From: Curtobacterium sp. MCPF17_002
GTDB lineage: Bacteria > Actinomycetota > Actinomycetes > Actinomycetales > Microbacteriaceae
Length of the DNA stretch: 64,000 bases
Assembly: GCF_003234115.2 (NCBI RefSeq)
Contig: NZ_CP126251.1
Coordinates: 2,728,001 to 2,792,000 of the forward strand
Direction of reading: 5' to 3'
The translations under genes were made by a program, and so were the position numbers. This document shows positions 8,811 to 17,314 of this stretch, piece after piece (positions within the stretch are counted from its first letter, which is position 1; each line of letters opens with the position of its first letter). The notes beneath the pieces are model-generated. The model was not told the DNA's origin. It saw nothing but the letters and a program-made list of their open reading frames with translations, and did no database searches.

Positions 8811-10748
8811 TCACTCGGCCAGCGGCACCTCGATGACGAGCCGCTCGGCCGGGTCGGTGAGCACCTGCTCGAGGTCGCCCCAGGTCGCCGCGCGGCGGTA
8901 CTCCCACCCGAGGCCGGTCACCACCCGCTCGACGTCGACCTGCTGCGGGGTCGTCATCATCCGCCGCATGTCCGACTCCGGCGTGGTCGCCGCGACCTCG
9001 AGCCCGCGGAAGATCGCTCCCCCGGCGTCGTTCCCGACGATGACCTGCACGCGGTGCCGCGGTTCCTCGGTGCCGGTGACGAACGCACCGACGTCGTGCA
9101 GGAACGTGAGGTCGCCGAGCAGCACCCGGGTGGTCCCGATCGAACCGGAGGACCGCTCGAGCGCCGCCGCGATCCCGAGGGCCGTCGAGACGGTGCCGTC
9201 GATGCCGGCGAGCCCCCGGTTGGCGTGCACCCGGATCGCCTTGCCGGGGACGTGACCGTCGGCCACGCGGATGATCTGCGACGCGCCGAGCACGAGGCGG
9301 TCGTGCGGCCAGGTCGCGCCCCAGACGGCGTCGGCGAGCATGGTGCGGTCGACGGGGCGGCGCCGGAGCGCCACTTCGTCACGGAGGAACTTGTTGCGCT
9401 CGGCCCGGTCGTCCGACCGCTTCGCGCCGAGGTCCGGTCCGGCGTCGCCGTCGCCGAGGAGCGCCCGGCTCGTCGCCACCCAGCGCCCCACCCACGCACG
9501 GTGCTCCGGGCGGGTCCGGCCCGTCACGCGGACGTCGGACACGAACGTGGTCCGGGCGTCCGGCCGGGAGGCGCGTGCCGGGTCGAAGGGATCGGCCGCC
9601 GGTGAGCGGACCACGATCGTCTCGACGTCGTCGCGCTGCAGGAGGGCGGGGACCTCACGGCTGAGCGTGGGGTGGCCGAGCACGACGGCGCGGCGGACCT
9701 GGCCACCGAACCCGGGGTCGCGGAGGAGCTCGCGGTAGGTCACGACGAGGTTCCGCCCGAAGCGCGCACCGCTCGACACCTCGGCGACGAGCGGCGCACC
9801 GAGCTCCCAGGCGATCCGTTCGGCGTCCGCCCCGGCGTCGTGCCCGGCGATGACGACCGTCGCGGGTTCGTCGTCGGGCGACAGCTCGATCACCGGCAGG
9901 CCGGAGTGCACGCGGCGTGTGGCGAAGGCGAGGTCGACCTCGTCGTCGGGCACCGCGTGGACGTCGTCGGCCCGGAGGCCGGCGGAGAGGGGTTCACGGA
10001 AGGCGACGTTGAGCTGCACCGGACCGGGCTGGCCCTCGTGGCCCGCGGCGGCGGCGACGGCCTGGCGCACGAGCGTCCGGACGGTGTCGACCGTGCTCGC
10101 GTCCACGCCCCGCGCCGACGGCGCCTCGACGTCACGCACGAAGGCGACCGCCGCGCCGAAGATGCCGGGCTGGACGGTCGTCTGGTTGCTGCCGATGCCG
10201 CGCAGTTCGTCGGGCCGGTCGGCGCTGATCACGATCATCGGGACGCCGGAGTGGTGCGCTTCGAGGACGGCGGGGTGCAGGTTCGCCACGGCGGTGCCGG
10301 AGGTCGTGACGACTGCTGCCGGCCGGCCGGACTCGACCGCGAGGCCGAGCGCGTGGAAGCCCGCGGTCCGTTCGTCGAGGCGGACGTGCACGCTGATGCC
10401 GCCGGCGCGCTCGAGGGCGGCCGCGGCCAGGGCGAGCGCCTGGGAGCGGGAGCCCGGGCTGACGACGACGTCGGTCACCCCGGCGCGGGTCAGCTCGGTG
10501 AGGAGCGCGAGGGCGAAGTCGGTGGCGGGGCTGCCGGAACCGGCGGGACCGTCAGCGATCGGTGCGGCCGTCGTCGGGGCGCTGGTCCCGATCGCCGTGC
10601 TGGTCTCGTTCGCGGCGGCGGTCCCGCTCGCGGTCTCGGAACTGCTGTTCGAGGTCTCGGAGGGTCTCGTCGTCCTGGTCCTTGTCCGTGCGGTGCTGCT
10701 CGGGACCGTACGGGCCGCCGAGGAAGTCCGGATCGTCTTCGGGTCCAC
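8811..10748 (-). CDS. menD: MenD (SEPHCHC synthase), start uncertain
   Basis: This thiamine-diphosphate enzyme joins isochorismate and 2-oxoglutarate. Homology starts at SPATDFALALLTELTRAGV with VVVSPGSRSQAL, and the catalytic core includes DERTAGFHALGLA and TTSGTAVANLHPAVLEA. The conserved protein begins near 10559 and would be about 582 residues, the normal MenD length. No ATG, GTG or TTG exists there: the nearest in-frame starts are GTGs at 10748 and 10763. Those add about 60 low-complexity Ser/Thr/Arg residues that overlap the upstream PLDc_N gene in another frame. The listed start is the nearest standard codon. An ATC at 10557-10559, next to the upstream stop, is the alternative. Confidence 0.9.
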   Translation of the reverse strand: MDPKTIRTSSAARTVPSSTARTRTRTTRPSETSNSSSETASGTAAANETSTAIGTSAPTTAAPIADGPAGSGSPATDFALALLTELTRAGVTDVVVSPGSRSQALALAAAALERAGGISVHVRLDERTAGFHALGLAVESGRPAAVVTTSGTAVANLHPAVLEAHHSGVPMIVISADRPDELRGIGSNQTTVQPGIFGAAVAFVRDVEAPSARGVDASTVDTVRTLVRQAVAAAAGHEGQPGPVQLNVAFREPLSAGLRADDVHAVPDDEVDLAFATRRVHSGLPVIELSPDDEPATVVIAGHDAGADAERIAWELGAPLVAEVSSGARFGRNLVVTYRELLRDPGFGGQVRRAVVLGHPTLSREVPALLQRDDVETIVVRSPAADPFDPARASRPDARTTFVSDVRVTGRTRPEHRAWVGRWVATSRALLGDGDAGPDLGAKRSDDRAERNKFLRDEVALRRRPVDRTMLADAVWGATWPHDRLVLGASQIIRVADGHVPGKAIRVHANRGLAGIDGTVSTALGIAAALERSSGSIGTTRVLLGDLTFLHDVGAFVTGTEEPRHRVQVIVGNDAGGAIFRGLEVAATTPESDMRRMMTTPQQVDVERVVTGLGWEYRRAATWGDLEQVLTDPAERLVIEVPLAE

Positions 10749-10962
10749 GGTACCCGGACCCACCGCCGGGTTCCGTCGCGGGTGCGCGGCCGAGCAGGAA
10801 CCAGAGGACGCCGCCGAGCACGGGGAGGACGATCACGAGCAGGACCCAGACGCCGCGCCTGAGGGAACGGACACGTTGGCGCGGCATCGTGGCGCAGTCG
10901 ATCACCGCGTACACCGTGAACGCCACGGCGGCCACGACGACGATCAACCACAGTCGGACCAT
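10552..10962 (-). CDS. Small PLDc_N-type membrane protein
   Basis: The 136-residue protein has two N-terminal membrane helices, MVRLWLIVVVAAVAFTVYAV and a second around residues 37-57 ending WFLLGR. Together they match the PLD nuclease N-terminal domain as a stand-alone protein. The remaining 75 residues are charged (Asp, Arg, Glu, Gln) and probably disordered in the cytosol. Function is unknown; such proteins often sit next to menD in Microbacteriaceae. Its 3' end abuts or overlaps menD, so the two are probably cotranscribed and coupled. The ATG at 10960-10962 follows a TAGGCT box at leaderless spacing. Confidence 0.88.
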   Translation of the reverse strand: MVRLWLIVVVAAVAFTVYAVIDCATMPRQRVRSLRRGVWVLLVIVLPVLGGVLWFLLGRAPATEPGGGSGYRGPEDDPDFLGGPYGPEQHRTDKDQDDETLRDLEQQFRDRERDRRRERDQHGDRDQRPDDGRTDR

Positions 10963-10969
10963 GGCACGG

Positions 10970-10975
10970 AGCCTA
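10970..10975 (-). promoter_or_regulatory. -10 box (TAGGCT) of leaderless promoter for the PLDc_N-menD unit
   Basis: TAGGCT on the minus strand ends 7 bases before the ATG at 10962. It would drive both the small membrane protein and menD. Confidence 0.6.
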
Positions 10976-11028
10976 CGTCCCGAGCCTGTGGGGTCCCTCC
11001 GGTCTGCGCGTCCACCGTCGGGCTTCCG

Positions 11029-11034
11029 TAGACT
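11029..11034 (+). promoter_or_regulatory. -10 box (TAGACT) of leaderless DUF4229 gene
   Basis: TAGACT ends 6 bases before the GTG at 11041. Confidence 0.6.
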
Positions 11035-11040
11035 TGCCGG

Positions 11041-11364
11041 GTGAAAGCGTGGCTCGTCTACACCCTGGCCCGTCTCGGCATCTTCGCCGCGGCCGTGGCA
11101 CTGCTCCTCCTGACCCCGATGCCCTGGTACTGGGCCGTGATCGTCGGCGCCCTCGTGGGCCTGCTGGTGTCGTACATCGCGCTCGGGAAGCTCCGCGAGC
11201 AGGTCACGACGAGCCTGGCCAACCGTCGCGGGAAGCCGGAGCGCGATGCGGACACCGACTTCGAGGACGACTTCGTGGACACGGCCGACACCGAGGCGCC
11301 CGTCGCCCGGCCGGTCTCGGACGCCGACCGGCACGTCGCACGCCGCGAGCACGACGAGGACTGA
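11041..11364 (+). CDS. DUF4229 family membrane protein
   Basis: The 107-residue protein has two close hydrophobic segments (residues 5-25 and 28-48) with a TPMPWYW turn between them, matching actinobacterial DUF4229. An acidic tail rich in Asp and Glu follows. The function is unknown. It occurs with menaquinone genes in related genomes as far as I know, so a membrane role near quinone synthesis is possible, but nothing in the sequence proves it. The GTG at 11041 is supported by the -10 box. Confidence 0.88.
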   Translation: MKAWLVYTLARLGIFAAAVALLLLTPMPWYWAVIVGALVGLLVSYIALGKLREQVTTSLANRRGKPERDADTDFEDDFVDTADTEAPVARPVSDADRHVARREHDED

Positions 11365-11381
11365 GCCCGCCGGGCCGCCGC

Positions 11382-12377
11382 CTACGGCTGGACGGCCAGC
11401 GTGATGCCGAGGACGACGCCGAACACGAGCGACGCGAACGACGACAGCTGCAGGGCCGTGATGAGTTCGCGCGGCTTCCGCGACGACACCCCGATGGCGA
11501 GCGCCGGCAGGGCGAGCAGCAGCGAGAAGTACGTGAAGCCGGTCCGGAAGTAGAGCAGCACGAACCAGAGCAGCGCGACGTACGGCAGCAGCAGGAACAG
11601 GCCGTACAGGACCCGCGCGACGGGCCGTCCGACGACGACCGCGAGGGTGCGCTTGCCCGCGAGTCGGTCCTCGTCGATGTCGCGGATGTTGTTCACCATG
11701 AGGACGGCGCAGGCGAAGAACCCGGCGGCGACCGCGGCCGCCCAGCCGCTCGTCGTCACCTCGCGGATGAGCACGTACTGCGTCCCGAGCACGGCGACGA
11801 GCCCGAAGAACACGAAGACGAAGACCTCGCCCAGGGCGTTGTACCCGTAGGGCTTCTTGCCGCCGGTGTAGAACCACGCGGCGACGATCGCGGCGGCCCC
11901 CACGAGGAGGAGCCACCACAGCTGTGTGAGCATCACGATGGCGATGCCCGCGACCGCGGCGAGGCCGAAGAACGTCAGCGCCACCGTGAGCACGGTGCGG
12001 GGCTTCGCAAGTCCGGCCCCGGTCAGGCGTGCCGGGCCGACGCGGTACTCGTCGGTCCCCCGGACGCCGTCGGAGTAGTCGTTGCTGTAGTTCACGCCGA
12101 TCTGCAGGAACAGCGCCACGAGCAGAGCGAGGACCGCGATGACGACGTGTCCGTCCTTCGCCAGGAACGACCCGAAGTCACCCGCGTCACCACTGTCGAC
12201 GAAGCCGACGGTGGTGCCCATCACGACGGGCACGACGCCGAGCGTCAGCGTGCGGAGCCGGGCGCCGCCGATCCAGTCGCGGGCGGTCGCCTTCCGCTTC
12301 GTGCGCTGCGGTGCCGCGGCCTTCGCCGGGTTGCCGGAGCGGCGCTTGGACTGCGTCGAGTTCTTCGTTCGTGCCAC
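11382..12377 (-). CDS. menA: 1,4-dihydroxy-2-naphthoate polyprenyltransferase
   Basis: The 331-residue UbiA-family membrane enzyme attaches the polyprenyl chain to dihydroxynaphthoate. The first Asp-rich motif is in VNYSNDYSDGVRGTDEYR near residue 90, the second is NIRDIDEDRLAGKRTLAV near residue 230, and about nine membrane helices are present. The N-terminal 30 residues are basic (KRRSGNPAKAAAPQRTKR). The GTG at 12375-12377 is chosen because a TAGGAT -10 box ends 8 bases upstream. It is convergent with the DUF4229 gene and downstream of menE on the same strand. Confidence 0.95.
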   Translation of the reverse strand: MARTKNSTQSKRRSGNPAKAAAPQRTKRKATARDWIGGARLRTLTLGVVPVVMGTTVGFVDSGDAGDFGSFLAKDGHVVIAVLALLVALFLQIGVNYSNDYSDGVRGTDEYRVGPARLTGAGLAKPRTVLTVALTFFGLAAVAGIAIVMLTQLWWLLLVGAAAIVAAWFYTGGKKPYGYNALGEVFVFVFFGLVAVLGTQYVLIREVTTSGWAAAVAAGFFACAVLMVNNIRDIDEDRLAGKRTLAVVVGRPVARVLYGLFLLLPYVALLWFVLLYFRTGFTYFSLLLALPALAIGVSSRKPRELITALQLSSFASLVFGVVLGITLAVQP

Positions 12378-12385
12378 GACCGCCC

Positions 12386-12391
12386 ATCCTA
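12386..12391 (-). promoter_or_regulatory. -10 box (TAGGAT) of leaderless menA promoter
   Basis: TAGGAT on the minus strand ends 8 bases before the GTG at 12377. Confidence 0.55.
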
Positions 12392-12423
12392 TTCCGGGTG
12401 GGACGGAGCGGCGTTCCGGACGG

Positions 12424-13554
12424 CTACGAACTCGCCAAGTCCTGGATCGCCCGACGGTCCGGCTTGCCGGACGCGAGCATCGGCAGGTCGTCCACGACGA
12501 GGACCGCCGCCGGACGGGCAGCGCGGCCGAGGGCGGCGCCCACGTGCTCCCGCACCCGGTCGAGGTCGAGCGGCCGAGCCGTCACGACGACGGGCACCTC
12601 GCCCCACTCCCCCGACGCCCGCCGGGTGACGACGGCGGCGTCCTGTCCGGGGAGTTCCCGGACGAGCCGTTCGACGAGTCCGAGCGGGACCTTCTCGCCG
12701 CCGGAGATCACGACGTCGTCGAGCCGCCCGAGCACCCGGACCACGCCGTCCGTGACCTCGGCGGCGTCCCCGGTCCGGTACCAGCGGAGGCCGTCGCGTT
12801 CGACGAACGTCGTCGCTGTCCGCTCGTCGTCGCCGAGGTACCCCTCGGCGAGCATCGGCCCGTGCAGCCGGAGCTCGCCGTCGACGAGCTCGGTGCGGAC
12901 GGTCCCGAACGGCACGCCGTCGTACACGCACCCGCCGCTCGTCTCGCTCGCGCCGTAGGTGGTGACGATCGGGATGCCGGCCGCCCGGGCTCGCTCGCGG
13001 AGCGGGGCCGGGGTCGCCTGCCCGCCGACGAGGACCGCGTCGAAGGACGCGAGGGCGCCGGTCGCACGGTCGTCGTCGAGCACCCGGGCGAGCTGCACCG
13101 GCACGAGCGAGGTGTACCGCCGCGGAGCCGCCGGGCCGGTGTCGAGCCGGCCGGCGGCGTCCGCGAACGCCGCGGCGTCGAAGTGCCCCGGCCCGAGGAC
13201 GACGGGCGTCGTGCCCGCGGCGATCGACCGGGTGAGGACGTTGAGACCGGCGATGTAGTGCGTCGGCAGCGCGAGCACCCACGCTCCGGGTCCGCCGAGT
13301 GCGGCGTCGGCCGCGGCGGCTCCGGCGAGGAGGGCCTCCGACGAGAGCGCCACGCGCTTGCCGGTACCGGTGGACCCGCTCGTCTCGACGACCAGGGCGA
13401 CCCGTTGTGGGACGGAGGCCGGAGCCGGTGTCGGCAGCGGCGGGGCGTCCTCGGCGACGGGCAGCAGCGCGGGGCCGCCGGCGAGTGCAGCCTCCAGGCC
13501 GCGCAGCACGCCCAGCGGATCCGACGCGCCCAGCGCGACCAGCGGACGGGGCAT
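12424..13554 (-). CDS. menE: o-Succinylbenzoate-CoA ligase
   Basis: The 376-residue ANL-superfamily ligase activates o-succinylbenzoate with CoA and ATP. It has the ATP-binding loop VVETSGSTGTGKRVAL, TTYGASETSGG, RWYRTGDAAEV and GRLDDVVISGGEKV, with a C-terminal Lys in ASGKPDRRAI. It is shorter than the usual 450-500 residues, as is common for actinobacterial MenE. The ATG at 13552-13554 overlaps the menB stop in TGATG, so translation is coupled. A GTG at 13581 would run into menB and is less likely. Confidence 0.93.
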   Translation of the reverse strand: MPRPLVALGASDPLGVLRGLEAALAGGPALLPVAEDAPPLPTPAPASVPQRVALVVETSGSTGTGKRVALSSEALLAGAAAADAALGGPGAWVLALPTHYIAGLNVLTRSIAAGTTPVVLGPGHFDAAAFADAAGRLDTGPAAPRRYTSLVPVQLARVLDDDRATGALASFDAVLVGGQATPAPLRERARAAGIPIVTTYGASETSGGCVYDGVPFGTVRTELVDGELRLHGPMLAEGYLGDDERTATTFVERDGLRWYRTGDAAEVTDGVVRVLGRLDDVVISGGEKVPLGLVERLVRELPGQDAAVVTRRASGEWGEVPVVVTARPLDLDRVREHVGAALGRAARPAAVLVVDDLPMLASGKPDRRAIQDLASS

Positions 13555-14483
13555 CAGTAGTGCCAGGGGAAGGACGTCCACTCGGGCTTGCGCTTCTCGA
13601 GGAACGAGTCGCGGCCCTCGACGGCCTCGTCCGTGCCGTACGCCAGACGCGTGGCCTCGCCCGCGAAGACCTGCTGTCCGACCATGCCGTCGTCGACCGC
13701 GTTGAACGCGTACTTCAGCATCCGGATCGCCGTCGGGGACTTGCCGAGGATGGTCTCGCCCATCCGGATCGCCTCGCGCTCGAGGTCCTCGTGCGGCACG
13801 ACCCGGTTCACGGCACCCATCTCGTACGCACGCTGGGCGGAGTACTCCTCGGCGAGGAAGAAGACCTCGCGTGCGAGCTTCTGCCCGATCTGCTTCGCGT
13901 AGTAGGCGCTGCCGTACCCGCCGTCGAACGAGCCCACGTCGGCGTCGGTCTGCTTGAACCGCCCGTGCTCGGCGCTCGCGATCGTGAGGTCGCAGATCGC
14001 GTGCAGGGAGTGTCCACCGCCGGCGGCCCAGCCCGGGACCACCGCGATGACGACCTTCGGCATCATCCGGATGAGGCGCTGGACCTCGAGGATGTGCAGC
14101 CGCCCCATCGAGGCCTGCGCCGCCGCGGGGTCGACGCCCTCGGGCGGGGCGCCCTCGTCACCGACGTACTGGTAGCCGCTCCGTCCGCGGATCCGCTGGT
14201 CGCCGCCGGAGCAGAACGCCCAGCCGCCGTCCTTCGCGCTCGGGCCGTTGCCCGTCAGCAGGACGACGCCGACGCGCGGGTCCTGGCGGGCGTCGTCGAG
14301 CGCCCGGTAGAGCTCGTCGACCGTGCGCGGACGGAAGGCGTTCCGGACCTCGGGACGGTCGAACGCCACCCGCACGATGCCGTGCGACACGTGCTTGTGG
14401 TACGTGATGTCGGTGAACTGCTCCGCGATCGGAGCCGCGGTCCAGACGTCGGGATCGAAGAGGTCGGAGACAGGAGCAGCCAT
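13554..14483 (-). CDS. menB: 1,4-dihydroxy-2-naphthoyl-CoA synthase
   Basis: The 309-residue crotonase-fold enzyme closes the second ring of the naphthoquinone. Family motifs include KDGGWAFCSGGDQRIRG, AVVPGWAAGGGHSLHAICDL (oxyanion hole) and DADVGSFDGGYGS, and the C-terminus FPWHY is typical. It is first in a menB-menE unit. The ATG at 14481-14483 lies 6 bases after a TACCGT -10 box and has no ribosome-binding site, so it is probably leaderless. Confidence 0.96.
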   Translation of the reverse strand: MAAPVSDLFDPDVWTAAPIAEQFTDITYHKHVSHGIVRVAFDRPEVRNAFRPRTVDELYRALDDARQDPRVGVVLLTGNGPSAKDGGWAFCSGGDQRIRGRSGYQYVGDEGAPPEGVDPAAAQASMGRLHILEVQRLIRMMPKVVIAVVPGWAAGGGHSLHAICDLTIASAEHGRFKQTDADVGSFDGGYGSAYYAKQIGQKLAREVFFLAEEYSAQRAYEMGAVNRVVPHEDLEREAIRMGETILGKSPTAIRMLKYAFNAVDDGMVGQQVFAGEATRLAYGTDEAVEGRDSFLEKRKPEWTSFPWHY

Positions 14484-14489
14484 GCCCCA

Positions 14490-14495
14490 ACGGTA
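14490..14495 (-). promoter_or_regulatory. -10 box (TACCGT) of leaderless menB-menE operon
   Basis: TACCGT on the minus strand ends 6 bases before the menB ATG at 14483. Confidence 0.5.
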
Positions 14496-14505
14496 CCGCC
14501 GAGGG

Positions 14506-15066
14506 TCAGTTGGTCGTGCCGCTCGACGCCGAGCCGCCCATGTCCGTGAGGAGCTCCGGCGCGACGATCACGAGCAGCACGATGAGGATCACCGGGTTCG
14601 CGAAGAACGCCACGACGACCCCGACGGCCCCGTACCAGCGGCCGAACGAGCCGACCGCGGCGACGAACCCGAGCACCGCGGCGATGAGGGTGAGGAACAC
14701 CACGACGAAGCAGATGCCGAACGCGAAGTCGGTGTCACCGCCCATGAAGACGGCGAAGGCGCTGGCGTCGACGGCGGCCGAGACGACCGCCAGCCCGAGG
14801 GCGATCTTGCCGACCACCGGGTTGCGCTTCTTCCGGCCGCCCTGACCCGGCTGCCGGACGTCGACCGTGTTCCGCTGCACGAGGCGCGCGAACTCGTCGG
14901 TGTCACGGCCGGGGGCACGCGCGGCCGAGGGCGGATCGGTGCGGGGCGGGGCACTGCGGGGCACGGCACTGCGGGCCGGGGCGCTGCGGACCGGGGCGAC
15001 GGCGGGCGATGCGGCGCGCTGCGACGACGGACGTCCAGACGTGCGCTGCTGCGGATCCCGCGCCAT
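14506..15066 (-). CDS. Hypothetical membrane protein with Pro/Ser/Arg-rich N-terminus
   Basis: I do not recognise a named family. The 186-residue protein has a disordered N-terminal 70 residues with repeated APVRSAPARSAVPRSAPPR-like text. A linker RKKRNPVVGKIALGLAV leads into about three to four hydrophobic segments, DUF4190-like in pattern. The ATG at 15064-15066 is preceded by GAAGGAGG, a strong ribosome-binding site about 5 bases away. It lies 22 bases upstream of menB on the same strand and diverges from menC. Confidence 0.7.
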   Translation of the reverse strand: MARDPQQRTSGRPSSQRAASPAVAPVRSAPARSAVPRSAPPRTDPPSAARAPGRDTDEFARLVQRNTVDVRQPGQGGRKKRNPVVGKIALGLAVVSAAVDASAFAVFMGGDTDFAFGICFVVVFLTLIAAVLGFVAAVGSFGRWYGAVGVVVAFFANPVILIVLLVIVAPELLTDMGGSASSGTTN

Positions 15067-15197
15067 CGAGCCTCCTTCGTCCGACCTCGTCTGCATGCCG
15101 ACCCGAGGCCGACCTGTGCACACTAATGCCCTGCCCTGGCGGTCCCCTCCGAGGAACCGTGAGGTGCCCTGGACGTCCCGACTGGGAGGATGGGCCC

Positions 15198-16178
15198 GTG
15201 CTCCCCGACCTCGCCGAACTCCTCGCCGACGCCCACGTCGTCGCCCTGCCGATGCGGGTGCGGTTCCGCGGCATCTCCGTGCGGGAGGCCCTCGTCCTCC
15301 GCGGTCCGACCGGTTGGACCGAGTTCTCCCCCTTCGTCGAGTACGACGACGCCGAGGCCGCCGCGTGGCTCCGGGGGGCCATCGACTTCGGGTGGACCGA
15401 GCACGAGGCCGCCTCCGGCTCCGTCCCGGTGAACGCGACCGTGCCGGCGATCACGCCCGACGCCGTGGCCGCACTGCTCGCCCGCTACCCCGGCTGCACG
15501 ACCGCGAAGGTCAAGGTCGCCGAACCCGGGACGACGATCGACGACGACGTCACCCGCGTCGCCGAGGTCCGACGCGTCATGGGGCCGGACGCCGCCGTCC
15601 GGGTCGACGCGAACGGACTCTGGTCGGTGGACCAGGCGACCGAGGCACTCGAACGCCTCGCCCCGTTCGGTCTGCAGTACGCCGAGCAGCCCTGCGCCAC
15701 GGTGCCGGAGCTCGCAGCACTCCGCGCCCGGATCGCCGGTCTCGGGGTGTCCGTCGCCGCCGACGAGAGCGTCCGGAAGGCCTCGGACCCGCTCGCCGTC
15801 GCCCGGGCCGGAGCCGCCGACGTCCTCGTCGTCAAGGCGCAGCCGCTCGGCGGGATCAGCGCCGCCCGCGCCGTCGTCGCCGACGCCGGACTGCCGTGCG
15901 TCGTCTCCAGCGCGCTCGACACGTCCGTCGGGCTCGGGATGGGGGCGTTCCTCGCGGCGGCAGCGATGTCCCCGGGGTACGCCGCCGGACTCGGGACGGC
16001 CGCGATGTTCGAGTCGGACGTGTCCGCGTCGCCGCTGCTGCCGGTCGGCGGGCGGATCCCCGTGGCGCGCGCCTCGGTCTCGCGGGAGCTCCTGGAGCGG
16101 AACGCCGCGTCGCCGGAGCGCACCGCGTGGTGGCTCGCGCGCCTCGGGCGCGTGCACGCGCTGCTCACCGCCGCCTGA
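15198..16178 (+). CDS. menC: o-Succinylbenzoate synthase
   Basis: The 326-residue enolase-superfamily enzyme dehydrates SHCHC to o-succinylbenzoate. It has the TAKVKVA (KxK) motif, metal ligands in VRVDANGLW, YAEQPC and AADES, and the second Lys in VVKAQPLGG. GTG at 15198 is chosen because GGGAGGA ends 7 bases upstream and the protein then begins in register with the family. This is one of the few genes here with a clear ribosome-binding site. It completes the men set between menF and menA, with menH absent. Confidence 0.94.
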   Translation: MLPDLAELLADAHVVALPMRVRFRGISVREALVLRGPTGWTEFSPFVEYDDAEAAAWLRGAIDFGWTEHEAASGSVPVNATVPAITPDAVAALLARYPGCTTAKVKVAEPGTTIDDDVTRVAEVRRVMGPDAAVRVDANGLWSVDQATEALERLAPFGLQYAEQPCATVPELAALRARIAGLGVSVAADESVRKASDPLAVARAGAADVLVVKAQPLGGISAARAVVADAGLPCVVSSALDTSVGLGMGAFLAAAAMSPGYAAGLGTAAMFESDVSASPLLPVGGRIPVARASVSRELLERNAASPERTAWWLARLGRVHALLTAA

Positions 16179-16216
16179 CGCGCTGAACCAGCCACGGCTC
16201 TGCGACGCGACCCACG

Positions 16217-16264
16217 GACGGACTGGAGGCGCGGTGCCAGCTGGCACCGCGCCTCCAGTCCGTC
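16217..16264. repeat. Perfect 48-bp palindrome (GGAGGCGCGG family)
   Basis: Arms of 24 bp containing GACTGGAGGCGCGGTGCCAG meet without a loop between the convergent menC and ccsB stops. The 40-base core recurs in the copy at 38946-38993. It could act as a bidirectional terminator, but there is no T-run. Confidence 0.9.
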
Positions 16265-16297
16265 ATGGTCGCGCGCGCGACCGCAGACTCGCAGGGA

Positions 16298-17314
16298 TCA
16301 CAGCCCCGAGTAGCTGTGCAGCCCCTTGAAGAACACGTTCACGACGGAGAAGTTGAACATCACCGCGGCGAAGCCGATGAGCGCCAGCCACGAGGACCGC
16401 GCCCCACGCCAGCCACGGGTCGCGCGAGCGTGGATGTACCCGGCGTAGATGACCCAGATGATGAAGGTCCAGACCTCTTTCGTGTCCCAACCCCAGTAGC
16501 GGCCCCAGGCCCGCTCGGCCCAGATCGCGCCGGCGATGAGCGTGAAGGTCCAGAGCACGAAGCCGACGAGGATGACGCGGTAGCTGAGCACCTCGAGGCG
16601 GTCGGCGTCCGGCAGCGTCGCCATGAAGCGGAGCTTCGACGAGGCGCTGCGGCCCTGACGGTAGGTCTGCACGAGCTGCGACACCGCGAGTCCGGCGCCG
16701 AGCGCGAAGAACCCGGTCCCCGAGATCGCGACGAACACGTGGATGACGAGCCAGTACGACTCGAGCGCGGGCACGAGCGGACGGACCGGCACGTAGTAGT
16801 TCACGGTCGCGATGCCGAGCAGGATGATCGTCAGGCCGGTGATGAACACGCCGAGGAACTTGAGGTTCTGCCAGAGCTGCACGAGCAGGAAGATCAGGAT
16901 GATCAGCGCCGTGCCGGTGAGGGAGAACTCGAACATGTTGCCCCACGGCACACGGTCGGCCGCGATGCCGCGGAGCACGACCGAGCCGACGTGCAGCACG
17001 AGCGCCAGGATGGTCATCGCCATGCCCACCCGCTCGAAGCGACTGCCGCGGCGCACGCCGGAGTCGTCGGACGACTGCGTCACCTTCTCGAGGACGACGG
17101 TGCCGCCCTGGACGGTCGCGACGGTCTTCTCCGCGGTGGCCGTCCCCCGAGCGCCGGTGCCGGCTGCACCGGTACCGGCGGCTGCCGCCGTCACGTCGCC
17201 GGAGCGCTTCGCCATGTCGAGCGCGAACGCGATGAACGCGATGACGTAGACCGCCATCGCGGAGTACGTCAGCACGACCGAGTAGGTCGCGAGGTTCGTG
17301 GTCATGTCGTTCAC
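16298..17314 (-). CDS. ccsB: Cytochrome c biogenesis protein CcsB (CcsA type)
   Basis: The 338-residue haem-handling membrane protein of system II cytochrome c maturation has about eight helices. It carries the tryptophan-rich WGRYWGWDTKEVWTF motif near residue 275 and family His residues. With ResB it exports haem and attaches it to apocytochrome c outside the cell. The GTG at 17312-17314 overlaps the resB stop by 4 bases (GTGA), so it is coupled to resB. A TAGGAT sequence just upstream is inside resB and may be chance. Confidence 0.94.
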   Translation of the reverse strand: MNDMTTNLATYSVVLTYSAMAVYVIAFIAFALDMAKRSGDVTAAAAGTGAAGTGARGTATAEKTVATVQGGTVVLEKVTQSSDDSGVRRGSRFERVGMAMTILALVLHVGSVVLRGIAADRVPWGNMFEFSLTGTALIILIFLLVQLWQNLKFLGVFITGLTIILLGIATVNYYVPVRPLVPALESYWLVIHVFVAISGTGFFALGAGLAVSQLVQTYRQGRSASSKLRFMATLPDADRLEVLSYRVILVGFVLWTFTLIAGAIWAERAWGRYWGWDTKEVWTFIIWVIYAGYIHARATRGWRGARSSWLALIGFAAVMFNFSVVNVFFKGLHSYSGL

